From Prostheceraeus crozeri (taxonomy: Eukaryota > Platyhelminthes > Polycladida > Euryleptidae): DNA of 64,000 bases. Below, piece after piece: positions 29,101-33,894 of the stretch; position 1 is the first letter of the stretch; every line of letters begins with the position of its first letter. A program made the translations under genes and the position numbers. Below the pieces are notes generated by a model that searched no databases, was not told where the DNA came from, and saw only the letters and a list, made by a program, of their open reading frames with translations. The DNA lies in the NCBI GenBank assembly GCA_907163375.1, contig CAJQUW010009224.1, positions 186,001 through 250,000 on the forward strand. The letters run 5' to 3'.

Positions 29101-31196
29101 GCCACGGATTCTCGTCGTCACCGCCAAGTCCACACCTCCTCTTGACTCGAGCACATCTCCAAGATAACAGAAGTTCTCGACTTTCTCAACTGAGTCACCA
29201 TCCATATCCAGTGAAGTGGTCTTGGGTTGTTGGCTTCGGTCTTGGCTCGCGTTTTCACACCTACTACACGAGTAGTTTTGGGGCGCATTTGCTATCCGTC
29301 CTCTGATGTGCGTGCACTTCCAGTGTATCCATTTGCAGCATGAGCAACACCTGATTGCATTGGCACCAACGCCTTTACCACAAATACCACACGGCCACTT
29401 GACGGAATAAGACACCTTCAAGTCGTCCCTGTCGTCGGTCACCATGACTTTAGTTTTCGCAGCATTGATGGCCAATCCCTTCGCTTCTAGGCTCGCTTTC
29501 CACCTTTTCATAGTGCTAATATAATACTGCTTTAATCATTTTGATGTCTGAATAGGCTAAGTGTCTGATAGTCTCAATTTCAATAGATATTATCAAATAT
29601 ATAGTATAATCAATGGTCTAGAAATCAAAAGTAATACAAGCTACACAAAATAAACTTGAAATCACTGAAGTTGAGAAAAACATTCAGAATCGCGCGATTT
29701 TTGATTATTCACGACTGAGTCGCAATACTCAGAATCGCATGGAAATCGAATCGCGCCCGACACTGCAGGTTGAGATCAGTGCCGGCTTGGTTTTGGCGGC
29801 TTGGGATGCTGTCAATGTCGTGCGCCTCCTTGATTTCCTGGAAACCTGCAATAATAGACGCTAAAATATTGTGATATCAAGTGTTAGAGGCAGAGAAGTT
29901 ATTTCGGGGGATGTGCATACTGGTATCATCTGGACAGATATATGCTAGTATATATATGATGTTAAATATAGGCTTTCAGAGTTAGCGCTTCTTCAAGGCA
30001 AATGGGCTGCCTTGACAAGTAGAGTCCTACTTTCTTATCTATTTTATAATAGTTTTCCATCCTAGTTTTTAAACCAATGTTTCCATATTCATTTTTTCGT
30101 CACATGTCATGTTATCAATAAGAAGTAATATTGGAAATCTTTATAAAGGAAGAAGTTAAGTTTTTGAAAATTTATCTTTTGTCGAACAAAATTGATAAAT
30201 TGTAGAAGGAGCGACAACAACATGTTTTTTGTTTGTTGAGCGATTGCGTCTAAAATTGAATTTTGAAAAACTTACATTTTCTTACAAGTCATGAGGTCAG
30301 GACGCACTGGTTTGCTTTCCACAAATTGTAAAATAGTTTCAAGTCTCTGAATTAGGAAATCTGAAATAGGCGCGGTATCATTCGTAAGCGGCTTCAATTA
30401 CTGCACGGATGTATAAACTCAATCTTCCTCAGGAGATACAGTGCAAAGGAAATTCCAACACTTATTTCCGAAGATTTTGAATGAAAGGTATTGTATAGAC
30501 AGTTAGAAAAAGTAATGTGTAAAAGCAGTGTAGATCGATTTTCTGTCTTAGATGATCCGTTCCACTCTTTTTCTTCATGATTTTGTTATTAGCAATTAAT
30601 AATCTCACGAATTGAAAACTTCATTGAGTTCTATCTTCAGCTTTTCATTATGATAATGAAATATCTATAAAACAATTATTAAAGGCACTTTTAATAATAC
30701 AATTTAAGGCAAGTATTGTACCCTAAACCTGATATGATAGTGAAGTATAGAAAATAATTACCCAAGTTGTAGTTTCAAAAGCTGCTAGCAAATATTCAAT
30801 ACGGCAGCTCGGCAAATAATCTTCATCATTTATGCAAATATACTGGTTAAAGATAACCATATTCTGCGTATAATAGAGATGAGAAAAACTCAATTTTGTT
30901 CAAATTGTGATATGGTAAATTTTTGATTGAAACTTTTTTCTTGCAGCGTCATTGGTCTCTATGTCGTCTTCGTCATTTGGTTCGCTAATTTAATTCGACG
31001 TCTTCTTTTCTGCTCGGATACCCTGCGATTCGACGATATGCCATATGTGGACAGAATTCTAAATCTTTGCCATGATATCTATTTAGTGCGTGAGCACAAA
31101 GACTGGGAACTTGAGGAGGAACTGTATTCCAAACTTGACTATCTGTGGAGATCTCCAGAGACAATGATAAAGTTCTCTAAAGCGAAGACAGACTGA
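7791..31196 (+). CDS. PIEZO: Piezo-family mechanosensitive channel, 3' third (10 exons)
   Basis: Piezo proteins are trimeric plasma-membrane cation channels opened by membrane tension. Exons at 7791-8151, 10204-10562, 10637-10657, 13258-13480, 15944-16110, 18398-18556, 18677-19010, 21868-22314, 27136-27323 and 30947-31196 join with matching phases into 835 complete codons plus a TGA stop. In order they encode the last blade helices, a short acidic linker, the anchor, the outer helix, the extracellular cap, the inner helix and the C-terminal domain. Family hallmarks include FLWGMLSVPRPSKLFW, KCVYFGLSAYQIRSGYP, LGNFLTKSYNYVNLF, FFAGYG and LWRSPETMIKFS. Mammalian Piezos have about 2500-2750 residues, so roughly two thirds of the protein is upstream of the window. 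The gene may be a divergent paralogue: Asp replaces Glu in PF-x2-E-x6-W and Ile-Trp replaces the gate Leu-Val. Introns run from 74 bp to 4.8 kb and carry many transposons. Confidence 0.96.
8152..8319. other. Intron sequence before the Tc1-like element
   Basis: Short intron segment after the donor gtaagt at 8152, with no further feature. The open frame that runs on to about 8256 is read-through of the exon frame into the intron. Confidence 0.6.
8320..9720 (-). mobile_element. Tc1/mariner-type DNA transposon, 1401 bp, degraded
   Basis: The ends are inverted repeats: left CAGTGTCAGGTAAAAAG, right (reverse complement) CAGTGCCAGGTAAAAAA. A TA dinucleotide lies directly outside each end (8318-8319 and 9721-9722), the target duplication of the Tc1/mariner superfamily. 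Length and coding content fit a full-size Tc1-like element whose transposase runs on the minus strand. It sits in the 2.05-kb Piezo intron in antisense orientation. Confidence 0.9.
8479..9658 (-). pseudogene. Tc1-like transposase, frameshifted
   Basis: On the minus strand an ATG at 9658 starts MSQVKAGTCEQRQHFTLSS. Pieces in different frames follow: a helix-turn-helix-like stretch (NARAIAAQIQRDLGAAGESD, then VRRHLRR), a DNAPCHVSKF-like segment near 8760, and an end reading MADRVATIIAETGHQTRF with a stop at 8479-8481. These are the expected DNA-binding, DDE and C-terminal parts of a Tc1-like transposase of about 340-390 residues. Several frame changes and stops mean it cannot make a full protein; it is an old copy. 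The internal open frame at 9109-9330 is only one piece of it. Confidence 0.8.
9723..10203. other. Intron sequence, nothing identified
   Basis: AT-rich intron between the Tc1-like element and the acceptor at 10203. No repeat or coding signal seen. Confidence 0.6.
10204..10562 (+). CDS. PIEZO: Piezo exon 2 of the window
   Basis: 359 nt between acceptor tatattgtag and donor gtcagt, a weaker donor than the rest. It starts in phase 0 with VVIVVKYMFQFPFAILDE, matching the VVxKYLFQFGFFPW segment of vertebrate Piezo, and continues with GLYRLPGTQGMKNTTLDLIQ (compare ILGLEKTDGYIKYDLVQLM) and LMVVFIHRGFLKANGLW. The tail is polar (EEARRMSTVAPIIPENN), the start of the long variable cytosolic loop. That loop is far shorter here than in mammals, which have well over a hundred residues. 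The internal ATG at 10225 is not a start. Confidence 0.93.
10637..10657 (+). CDS. PIEZO: Piezo 21-nt microexon
   Basis: A 21-nt exon 74 bp after the previous donor, between acceptor cgattgcag and donor gtaatt. It reads on from the split codon as R-EEEPES-G and keeps the phase: exon 2 ends with two bases of a codon and this exon also leaves two, which the first base of the next exon completes to glycine. Skipping it would keep the frame (7 codons), so it could be alternatively spliced. It adds an acidic patch to the variable loop before the anchor-side helices. No homology supports it; the support is splice sites and phase only. Confidence 0.65.
10735..10835 (+). repeat. Possible tRNA-derived SINE fragment
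   Basis: Contains TGGCTTCGATTCCG, close to a polymerase III B box (GGTTCGANTCC), preceded by a stem-like TGTGGTTGTGCAG and an A-box-like TGGTGTAGGACTG about 35 bp earlier. It is followed by AACCTGGGGAGGTACCACC. There is no second copy in the window, so this rests on the promoter-like boxes alone. Confidence 0.3.
10836..13257. other. Piezo intron outside the fold-back and SINE-like repeats
   Basis: No gene seen. A small imperfect inverted repeat lies at 12317-12406: GACAATTTAGGTGA on the left and TCACCTAAATATTGTC on the right. Short CCTAAA words recur near 12940-12990. The polypyrimidine tract and acceptor of the next exon lie at 13245-13257. Confidence 0.5.
11126..11467. repeat. Fold-back element, two arms of about 150-160 bp
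   Basis: The sequence from about 11126 (TTGAAAATGGGAACAGACCTG and on) reads again as its reverse complement up to about 11467 (CAGGTGTGTTCCCAATTTTCAA). Shared blocks in both arms include ATATCAGGAATC-like, AACATCGACAC and GATGAAA-x-TACGAAAT-like words. Arms are imperfect, roughly three quarters identical by eye, so the element is old. It is a terminal-inverted-repeat MITE with almost no spacer and no coding capacity, lying in a Piezo intron. Confidence 0.75.
13258..13480 (+). CDS. PIEZO: Piezo exon 4 of the window
   Basis: 223 nt between acceptor atctcttcag and donor gtaatt. It reads YENSGQHFYEKPLINVLRFF then a hydrophobic helix VDVYAWMFFCEFIGLMTLVF, corresponding to the VTDVYALMFLADxxDFIIIxFGFWAFG region of vertebrate Piezo. 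It ends in phase 0 at FSQNK. The first base, a, completes the Gly codon left by the 21-nt microexon. The intron after it carries two SINE families. Confidence 0.93.
13649..13830 (+). repeat. tRNA-derived SINE, family A, copy 1
   Basis: The 5' part reads GGCGCTGTGGCCTTGTGGTA with an A box (TGGCCTTGTGG) and, about 35 bp on, a B box in TTGGTTCAAAACC: a tRNA-like polymerase III promoter. A non-tRNA body follows (CTGCATTCTTGCTAAACACT). A second copy in reverse orientation at 49558-49677 shares both head and body, which confirms an interspersed family. It is sense-oriented in the Piezo intron and is not a functional tRNA gene. Confidence 0.85.
13869..14068 (+). repeat. tRNA-derived SINE, family B, copy 1
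   Basis: The head reads GTCTCCGTGGCACAGTGGCT (A box TGGCACAGTGG) and GGTCCAGAGGTCGAGCCCC (B box GGTCGAGCCCC). The body includes GGAAGGGCATCCGGACTAAA, and the tail CGTAATGACGTTAAACCATC runs into a T run. Family A ends only about 40 bp upstream. A second copy lies at 15674. Confidence 0.85.
14069..15673. other. Piezo intron, mostly unidentified; possible LINE scrap
   Basis: No gene seen. On the minus strand between about 14880 and 15060 a short reading RLIWFGHVYH resembles the RLRWFGHVxR motif at the end of LINE ORF2 proteins, but nothing else of a LINE is visible and the match is weak. Confidence 0.35.
15674..15838 (+). repeat. tRNA-derived SINE, family B, copy 2
   Basis: Matches copy 1 through the whole tRNA-like head (GGCACAGTGGTTAAGTGCTT, CGGTCCAGAGGTCGAGCCCC). 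It then runs through a shortened body (GTCTGACTACGTCAGCACCG), lacking the GGAAGGGCATCC block and the ACGTTAAACC tail. The copies differ at many sites, so neither is very recent. Confidence 0.85.
15944..16110 (+). CDS. PIEZO: Piezo exon 5 of the window
   Basis: 167 nt between acceptor tctctcaacag and donor gtaagt. It encodes IPIPFLVMCLVQFIIIIVDR, a short loop ALFLQKLVIGKL and a second hydrophobic helix WQFIMMIAIHIWMFIALP. This matches VPEAFLVMLLIQFSTMVVDRALYLRKTVLGK and the following helix of Piezo1. It leaves two bases (at) that join the first g of the next exon to make Met. Confidence 0.95.
16111..18397. other. Piezo intron, nothing identified
   Basis: A 2.3-kb AT-rich intron between consensus splice sites. 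Open frames here carry no domain signal and no repeat boundaries are visible. Confidence 0.6.
18398..18556 (+). CDS. PIEZO: Piezo exon 6 of the window (last blade helix, start of anchor)
   Basis: 159 nt between acceptor tttttcag and donor gtgagt. It contains the most conserved stretch in the gene, KCVYFGLSAYQIRSGYPVRV followed by LGNFLTKSYNYVNLFLYKG, nearly the same as in vertebrates. It joins the next exon after a 120-bp intron through a split Gly codon. This region links the last blade helix to the anchor that wedges against the pore helices. Confidence 0.97.
18677..19010 (+). CDS. PIEZO: Piezo exon 7 of the window (anchor and outer helix)
   Basis: 334 nt between acceptor ttctag and donor gtaagc, starting with the last base of a Gly codon and ending in phase 0. 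It contains the family signature PF-x2-E-x6-W as PFLMDLRCVMDW, with Asp (codon 18702-18704) in place of Glu. In mouse Piezo1 this Glu is E2133, a residue that affects conductance. A basic segment (PTPRGNRRGKCAKYG) precedes the outer pore helix GLVVALIVLAIWLPMLVFSI, and the exon ends at VTLSIGGFT, the first strand of the cap. Confidence 0.97.
19011..21867. other. Piezo intron with one short repeated segment
   Basis: No gene seen. Two segments, about 19957-20045 and 20986-21070, resemble each other (CACTTRCCRTTTACCACGAATTG, split by divergence, and later TTTTCCGA-x-GCATMTAAGATAA). They are a dispersed or locally duplicated repeat of about 85 bp, same strand, 1.03 kb apart. An AT-rich low-complexity patch of ACAAAAATT words lies near 19390-19430. 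Confidence 0.5.
21868..22314 (+). CDS. PIEZO: Piezo exon 8 of the window (extracellular cap)
   Basis: 447 nt, exactly 149 codons, phase 0 at both ends, between acceptor cacctcttcag and donor gtaagt. It begins PIYTVTAQTGRLQ (compare PLFTMSAQQPS), then VIWSITPPGQSSIIAQL (compare ALWRISPPSRAQMKREL) and SFSMSCKRKV, and ends near LSPQS. This is most of the C-terminal extracellular cap above the pore. Three N-glycosylation sequons are visible (NSS, NET, NKT). The cap is the least conserved part of the pore module, as expected for the family. Confidence 0.95.
22803..23373 (+). pseudogene. LINE ORF2 3' fragment
   Basis: The fragment encodes the region downstream of a non-LTR reverse transcriptase: KVYETCVRSVLLYGAETWPL, then RLRWFGHVRRAEEK and GKRPVVRPKKSW. 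A first piece (GAEKAVGSRISAAWLKWK) lies one frame off, so there is at least one frameshift near 22890. The stop at 23349-23351 is followed by a short tail of GAAGT repeats, the LINE 3' end. It is 5'-truncated, as is usual for dead LINE insertions, and lies sense in the 4.8-kb Piezo intron. The clade is not resolved. Confidence 0.85.
23374..26339. other. Piezo intron, mostly unidentified
   Basis: No gene or delimited repeat apart from the possible cassette exon at 23899-24066. Open frames at 24435-24722 (-) and 25685-25927 (+) carry no recognisable domain or splice context. Confidence 0.5.
23899..24066 (+). CDS. Candidate in-frame cassette exon in the Piezo cap intron (speculative)
   Basis: A 168-nt open block (56 codons) lies between an acceptor-like gttgtttccgcag and a donor-like gtgagc. 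It is in phase 0 at both ends, which fits the phase-0 intron between the exons ending at 22314 and starting at 27136. Its product starts KEEFASTSQRLAIHHQHKKA and holds one strongly hydrophobic segment, IASIISIMIGLLFLMYYIYF. Known Piezos have no such insert, and a membrane helix inside the extracellular cap would upset topology. It may be a chance open frame or a cryptic exon. Confidence 0.15.
26340..26760 (-). pseudogene. hAT transposase C-terminal fragment
   Basis: On the minus strand one frame reads KPSLKGDLANIHGNLSILPV, ending soon after FKIISDMANILREGCTDV. A second frame downstream reads PVVLADVERSFSNYKMMLSD followed by WRQSLTEDNI. The D/E-x-ERSFS-x-YK-x2-LSD-x-RxSLT pattern is the C-terminal dimerisation region of hAT transposases. 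The frame change between the two pieces shows it is broken, and the N-terminal BED finger and catalytic core are absent. No inverted-repeat ends could be found around it. Confidence 0.65.
26761..27135. other. Piezo intron, possible 5' remnant of the hAT fragment
   Basis: AT-rich sequence up to the acceptor cacag at 27131-27135. The first part, to about 26860, could still belong to the hAT fragment on the minus strand, but no motif is visible. Confidence 0.4.
27136..27323 (+). CDS. PIEZO: Piezo exon 9 of the window (end of cap)
   Basis: 188 nt between acceptor tctcttgtcacag and donor gtgagt, after a 4.8-kb intron. It reads NWISLLIHRYNSPKAQWWGI and ends SFFAGYG, matching the EWWVIEL and LGFLAGYG anchors that close the cap and lead into the inner helix. 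It starts in phase 0 and leaves two bases of a Gly codon. The VSPPS element of vertebrate Piezo is replaced by MNLISS. Confidence 0.94.
27723..29765. mobile_element. Non-autonomous hAT-like element interrupted by a LINE
   Basis: The left end reads CAGTGGCAGGCGTAGTTC; the reverse complement of the right end reads CAGTGTCGGGCGCGATTC. Both flanks carry repeated GAATCGCGCGATT words (27775-27815 and 29685-29760). CAGTG ends with GC-rich subterminal repeats fit hAT. There is no transposase. A minus-strand LINE fragment (28557-29515) accounts for about half of its length and must have inserted later. An adjacent 8-bp target duplication is not clean: TTGAGA occurs near both ends, but a few bases off on the right. 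Confidence 0.6.
28557..29515 (-). pseudogene. LINE 3' fragment: end of reverse transcriptase, PHD-like zinc finger, C-terminal region
   Basis: A 309-codon open frame on the minus strand (29511 to 28582) covers, in order, the end of the reverse transcriptase (GLAINAAKTKVMVTDD), a cysteine/histidine cluster CGICGKG, CCSCCKWIHWKC, CSRC that fits a PHD-like C4HC3 finger, and then VENFCYLGDVLESRGGVDL, CMTYGCETWAM, RLRWFGHVRRREES and GKRPSGRPKKTW. The stop is followed by a tail of five TTGA-type units (28557-28578 on the plus strand as TCAA), the LINE 3' end. The frame is open throughout but 5'-truncated, so it is a fairly recent dead-on-arrival insertion. The clade is not resolved. Confidence 0.85.
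29766..30946. other. Last Piezo intron, unidentified part
   Basis: AT-rich, no coding or repeat signal. It ends in a good polypyrimidine tract and acceptor (cttttttcttgcag). Confidence 0.6.
30947..31196 (+). CDS. PIEZO: Piezo exon 10 of the window (inner pore helix, C-terminal domain, stop)
   Basis: 250 nt from acceptor cttttttcttgcag to a TGA at 31194-31196. The inner helix reads VIGLYVVFVIWFANLIRRLL. Aligned on GLY with mouse Piezo1, the hydrophobic gate L2475-V2476 is Ile-Trp here (30975-30980). The cytosolic constriction M2493-F2494 is Arg-Phe (31026-31031), and the acidic pair E2495-E2496 is Asp-Asp (31032-31037), with one residue fewer between helix and constriction. The C-terminal domain VDRILNLCHDIYLVREHKDW and ELEEELYSKLDYLWRSPETM is strongly conserved, and the length to the stop is normal. 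Confidence 0.97.
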
Positions 31197-31965
31197 GAAT
31201 TTTTATTTCAAGATTTTTATATCAAATCTGAAATGCGAATTCGTTTTGTATCATTCCCTTTTTCTAAGGAACTTTGATTGTAGATATGAGCCTCTACCGT
31301 ATGCAGTCATGCAGAAATCGAGATTTGAATTTAGCGGTGCGGAATTGGCTCGGAAATCGTACTTTTCTATTGTCGACTCACCTATCTCGGCTGCCATTTG
31401 TCACAAATCTTCAGTATTCTAATATGTTTGAAAGGCTGCAACTGTGAATATATCCCCGCTTGTGAATACAAAACTGAACCATGAAAAGGATGTTTTTTGC
31501 ACGATAAAATGCTGAATTGAGCAGCATAGCGATAGTAATAAGTAATAAATTGCATGTAGACGTAAGCAAATTTGGTAATCAAATATTATCACAATAAAAG
31601 TAATTTGTGTCAATTAAGTTAAGCTGGAATGAATCGACCATCTATGAATAGGATGACATTTTTTGTTTGGAAATGGCTTATTTTCGTGAACTGTGGATGG
31701 TCTGAAAGGAGCCTCAATTTATCATTTTCACTATTATAATAGCACACTGCATTTGTTGACATCTACAGCAAGTTACAGTCGAGATTTCATGACCCTGATG
31801 AATTTGCATTCCCTCAACATTTCAGTGTAGCACCTTTTTTGCACTGACTTTCCTGCTCAAACAATTGTGAAGTATATAACTTATACGTCGTGCGTTGAAA
31901 GTAAAAACAAAATGGCAGCATTAATTAATCCACAGCTGCCGTTTATCCACTATACTGACGTTGCA
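31197..31965. other. Presumed Piezo 3' untranslated region and downstream flank
   Basis: After the stop the sequence is AT-rich with no coding signal. AATAAA at 31593-31598, about 400 bp past the stop, is the best candidate polyadenylation signal and would give a 3' UTR of about 410-420 nt. Where the transcript really ends cannot be read from the sequence. Confidence 0.45.
31593..31598 (+). terminator. Candidate polyadenylation signal for Piezo
   Basis: AATAAA followed by a TG-rich stretch (TAATTTGTGTC). It lies about 400 bp downstream of the stop codon. Confidence 0.4.
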
Positions 31966-32658
31966 CTAGGTGACATGCCACGCGTAATTACATATGTCGC
32001 TATGCGTGACATTGCTGCAACATCTGTCGGCAGTCCTGTGCTATAGACTGCGTCTCATGTGTCTGCATGTATCAGAGGCTAAACAATGTGATGGACCTCA
32101 ATTTCATGCTCAGGGAAGACAGAACATGCTTAGCGGTTCATCCGTGGTTAAAGCGGCAACGCATACAGCCGTAGACGACGTGCAAACTATAAACGCTCGC
32201 CCGCGCGTATTCATAAACATTTCCCATGTATTAACAGCATCAGATCAAGTGATTTCTGACTTAGTGCAGCGCGTAGAAGATAATGTCTTTAACCACGGAT
32301 GTTTGGGGTGCTCCGTAATTACGCGTGGCATCACAAGGTGACATGCCACGCGTAATTACACATGACCCCAAACATCCGTGGCTATGCGGGATATTGCTGT
32401 AATATGAGTTAGTGTTGGCAGTCCTGTTATATAGACTTGGCGTCTCATGTGTCTGCATGTATCAGAGGCTAAACAATGTGATAGGACCTCAATTTCGTGC
32501 TCAGGGAAGACAGAACATGCTTAGTGGTTCAAGCGGCAGCGCAGACAACCGTGGACGACGTGCAAACTATAAACGCTCGCTCGCGCGTAACCATAAACAT
32601 TTTCCATGTATTGACAGCATCAGATCAAGTGATTTCTGACTCTTTGTGCAGCGCGTAT

Positions 32659-33392
32659 CAGGGATGTGGAGTCGGAGTCCCGGAGTCCTATCATTTTTGC
32701 TGGAGTCGGAGTCCTATCAAATGATAGGACTCCGGCCTATAACTAGACCCGAAATATAATACAAACAAATCATTTATCCTCGTACATAGCTGTCACTGTC
32801 CTGATGTCAACTTTCTTCGTCAAACAAAAGTACATAGACAGCAGCGCATGCAAAGCTGGTAATAGTTGAGGGAATGAACCGTGATAGTGAAAAGAGGATT
32901 GTCTTTTCCCTCGGTGATTTGATAAAAAGACAAGCCTTCCTGGCCTCTATCACACCTACGCACCAAAAGTCACATCAGAGACAAAAATGAAATTCTATTT
33001 TGTTTGAGAACATTACCTCTTGCCCTCACGTTAATCTTGTGTGATGGCTCCTCCAAAGCGTATATTAGAATCGAAAGTGTACTCATATTTTTTGGAGAAG
33101 GATGAGGCATTTTCCTGCCTGGTAGAGACTGAAGAAAAGCTGTGTGAAGCACACATCAAGAGGATGGGAGGAGCCGAGTCATATGCATCCAGCTTAAAGC
33201 GACATTTGATAAACTTTCATCGAAAATGATAGATAATTGATACAACAATGATTACTAAATATAGGTTCGGGTAAGCCTATAATGATCTATGATGTGGGTT
33301 GCCAGTTAATTTTCAAAAAACTTGGCTTTATATACTTGTCACCCGGAGTCGGAGTTGGAGTCCTATCAAAATGATAGGACTTCGCATCCCTG
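32659..33392 (+). mobile_element. hAT element, internally deleted, 734 bp, with 8-bp target duplication
   Basis: It starts CAGGGATGTGGAGTCGGAGT and ends (reverse complement) CAGGGATGCGAAGTCC. The 8-bp word GCGCGTAT flanks it on both sides (32651-32658 and 33393-33400), exactly the hAT target-site size. Subterminal GGAGTCGGAGTCC and GATAGGACTCC repeats lie at both ends. It keeps only a 5' zinc-finger coding piece, so it is a deletion derivative. Confidence 0.92.
33041..33229 (+). pseudogene. BED-type zinc-finger remnant inside the hAT element
   Basis: A 62-codon frame reads SKVYSYFLEKDEAFSCLVET and ends GGAESYASSLKRHLINFHRK. The spacing of S-x-VYxYF, a Cys and the final L-x-RHL-x3-H is that of the BED finger found at the N-terminus of many hAT transposases. 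The second cysteine expected a few residues after the first is missing, and there is no catalytic domain. It is probably a leftover of the parent transposase gene. Confidence 0.55.
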
Positions 33393-33584
33393 GCGCGTAT
33401 GTAGGCTACGCGGGTAGAAGAATAGAATGTCCTTAACCACGGATGTTTGGGGTGTTCCGTAATACGCGTGAATCACGCGTGGCATGTCACCTAGTGATGT
33501 CACCTAGTGTGGTTACAATAATTAGTAATAATCAAGTGGCGTAGTCTCCGTGCCTGCGAGGCCTCACCGCATGCCAAAAAATGA

Positions 33585-33888
33585 TAACCAACATTCATAA
33601 AACTAAAGCGTTTACTTAGTTTGCATTTGCTTTTGATAGCCTCTTAAAAATGTAGTCACAAAGAACTAAGAGGTATAATAACAAAAGAAGATGATTTGCA
33701 TAATAGTTCATAATTCGGAAAAACAACGTCTTTATTATCAATCGGTTTGCAATAAGCCGTGATGCTGTGCTGATGAAACTAATGATCTCCGAGATCCAAA
33801 ATTTCGCCAAATCAGCATCATCTGGAAACAAATCGTTCATGTCCCTAAAACTTGACATTAGAAGCTTTTGAACATTTTCACTACGAAA
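33585..33888. repeat. 304-bp direct repeat, left copy, flanking the pogo element
   Basis: Identical base for base, by eye, to 36875-37178. It starts TAACCAACATTCATAAAACT and ends TTTTCACTACGAAA. After it come six bases (acgtca) and then the pogo left terminus. The unique DNA before it is ATGCCAAAAAATGA. Confidence 0.95.
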
Positions 33889-33894
33889 ACGTCA

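Larger units (their letters stand above)
31966..33509. mobile_element. Tandem-dimer inverted-repeat element (CACTA-like ends), interrupted by a hAT
   Basis: The left end reads CACTAGGTGACATGCCACGC; the right end is its reverse complement (GCGTGGCATGTCACCTAGTG). Inside are two head-to-tail units: the first to about 32336, the second from about 32337 with a hAT insertion at 32659-33392. Units share long near-identical blocks such as CTGCATGTATCAGAGGCTAA, AAGACAGAACATGCTTAG and GACGTGCAAACTATAAACGC. At the junction the ends are shortened but still palindromic. The right end carries an extra copy of the terminal 13 bases. Open frames here are by-products. The superfamily is uncertain: CACTA termini suggest CMC, but no clear 3-bp target duplication is visible. 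Confidence 0.7.

Noticed and set aside
31994-32724. Several 65-115-codon frames on both strands.
   Set aside because: They lie in the repeated units of the inverted-repeat element and repeat with it; no domain, so they are by-products of the repeat.
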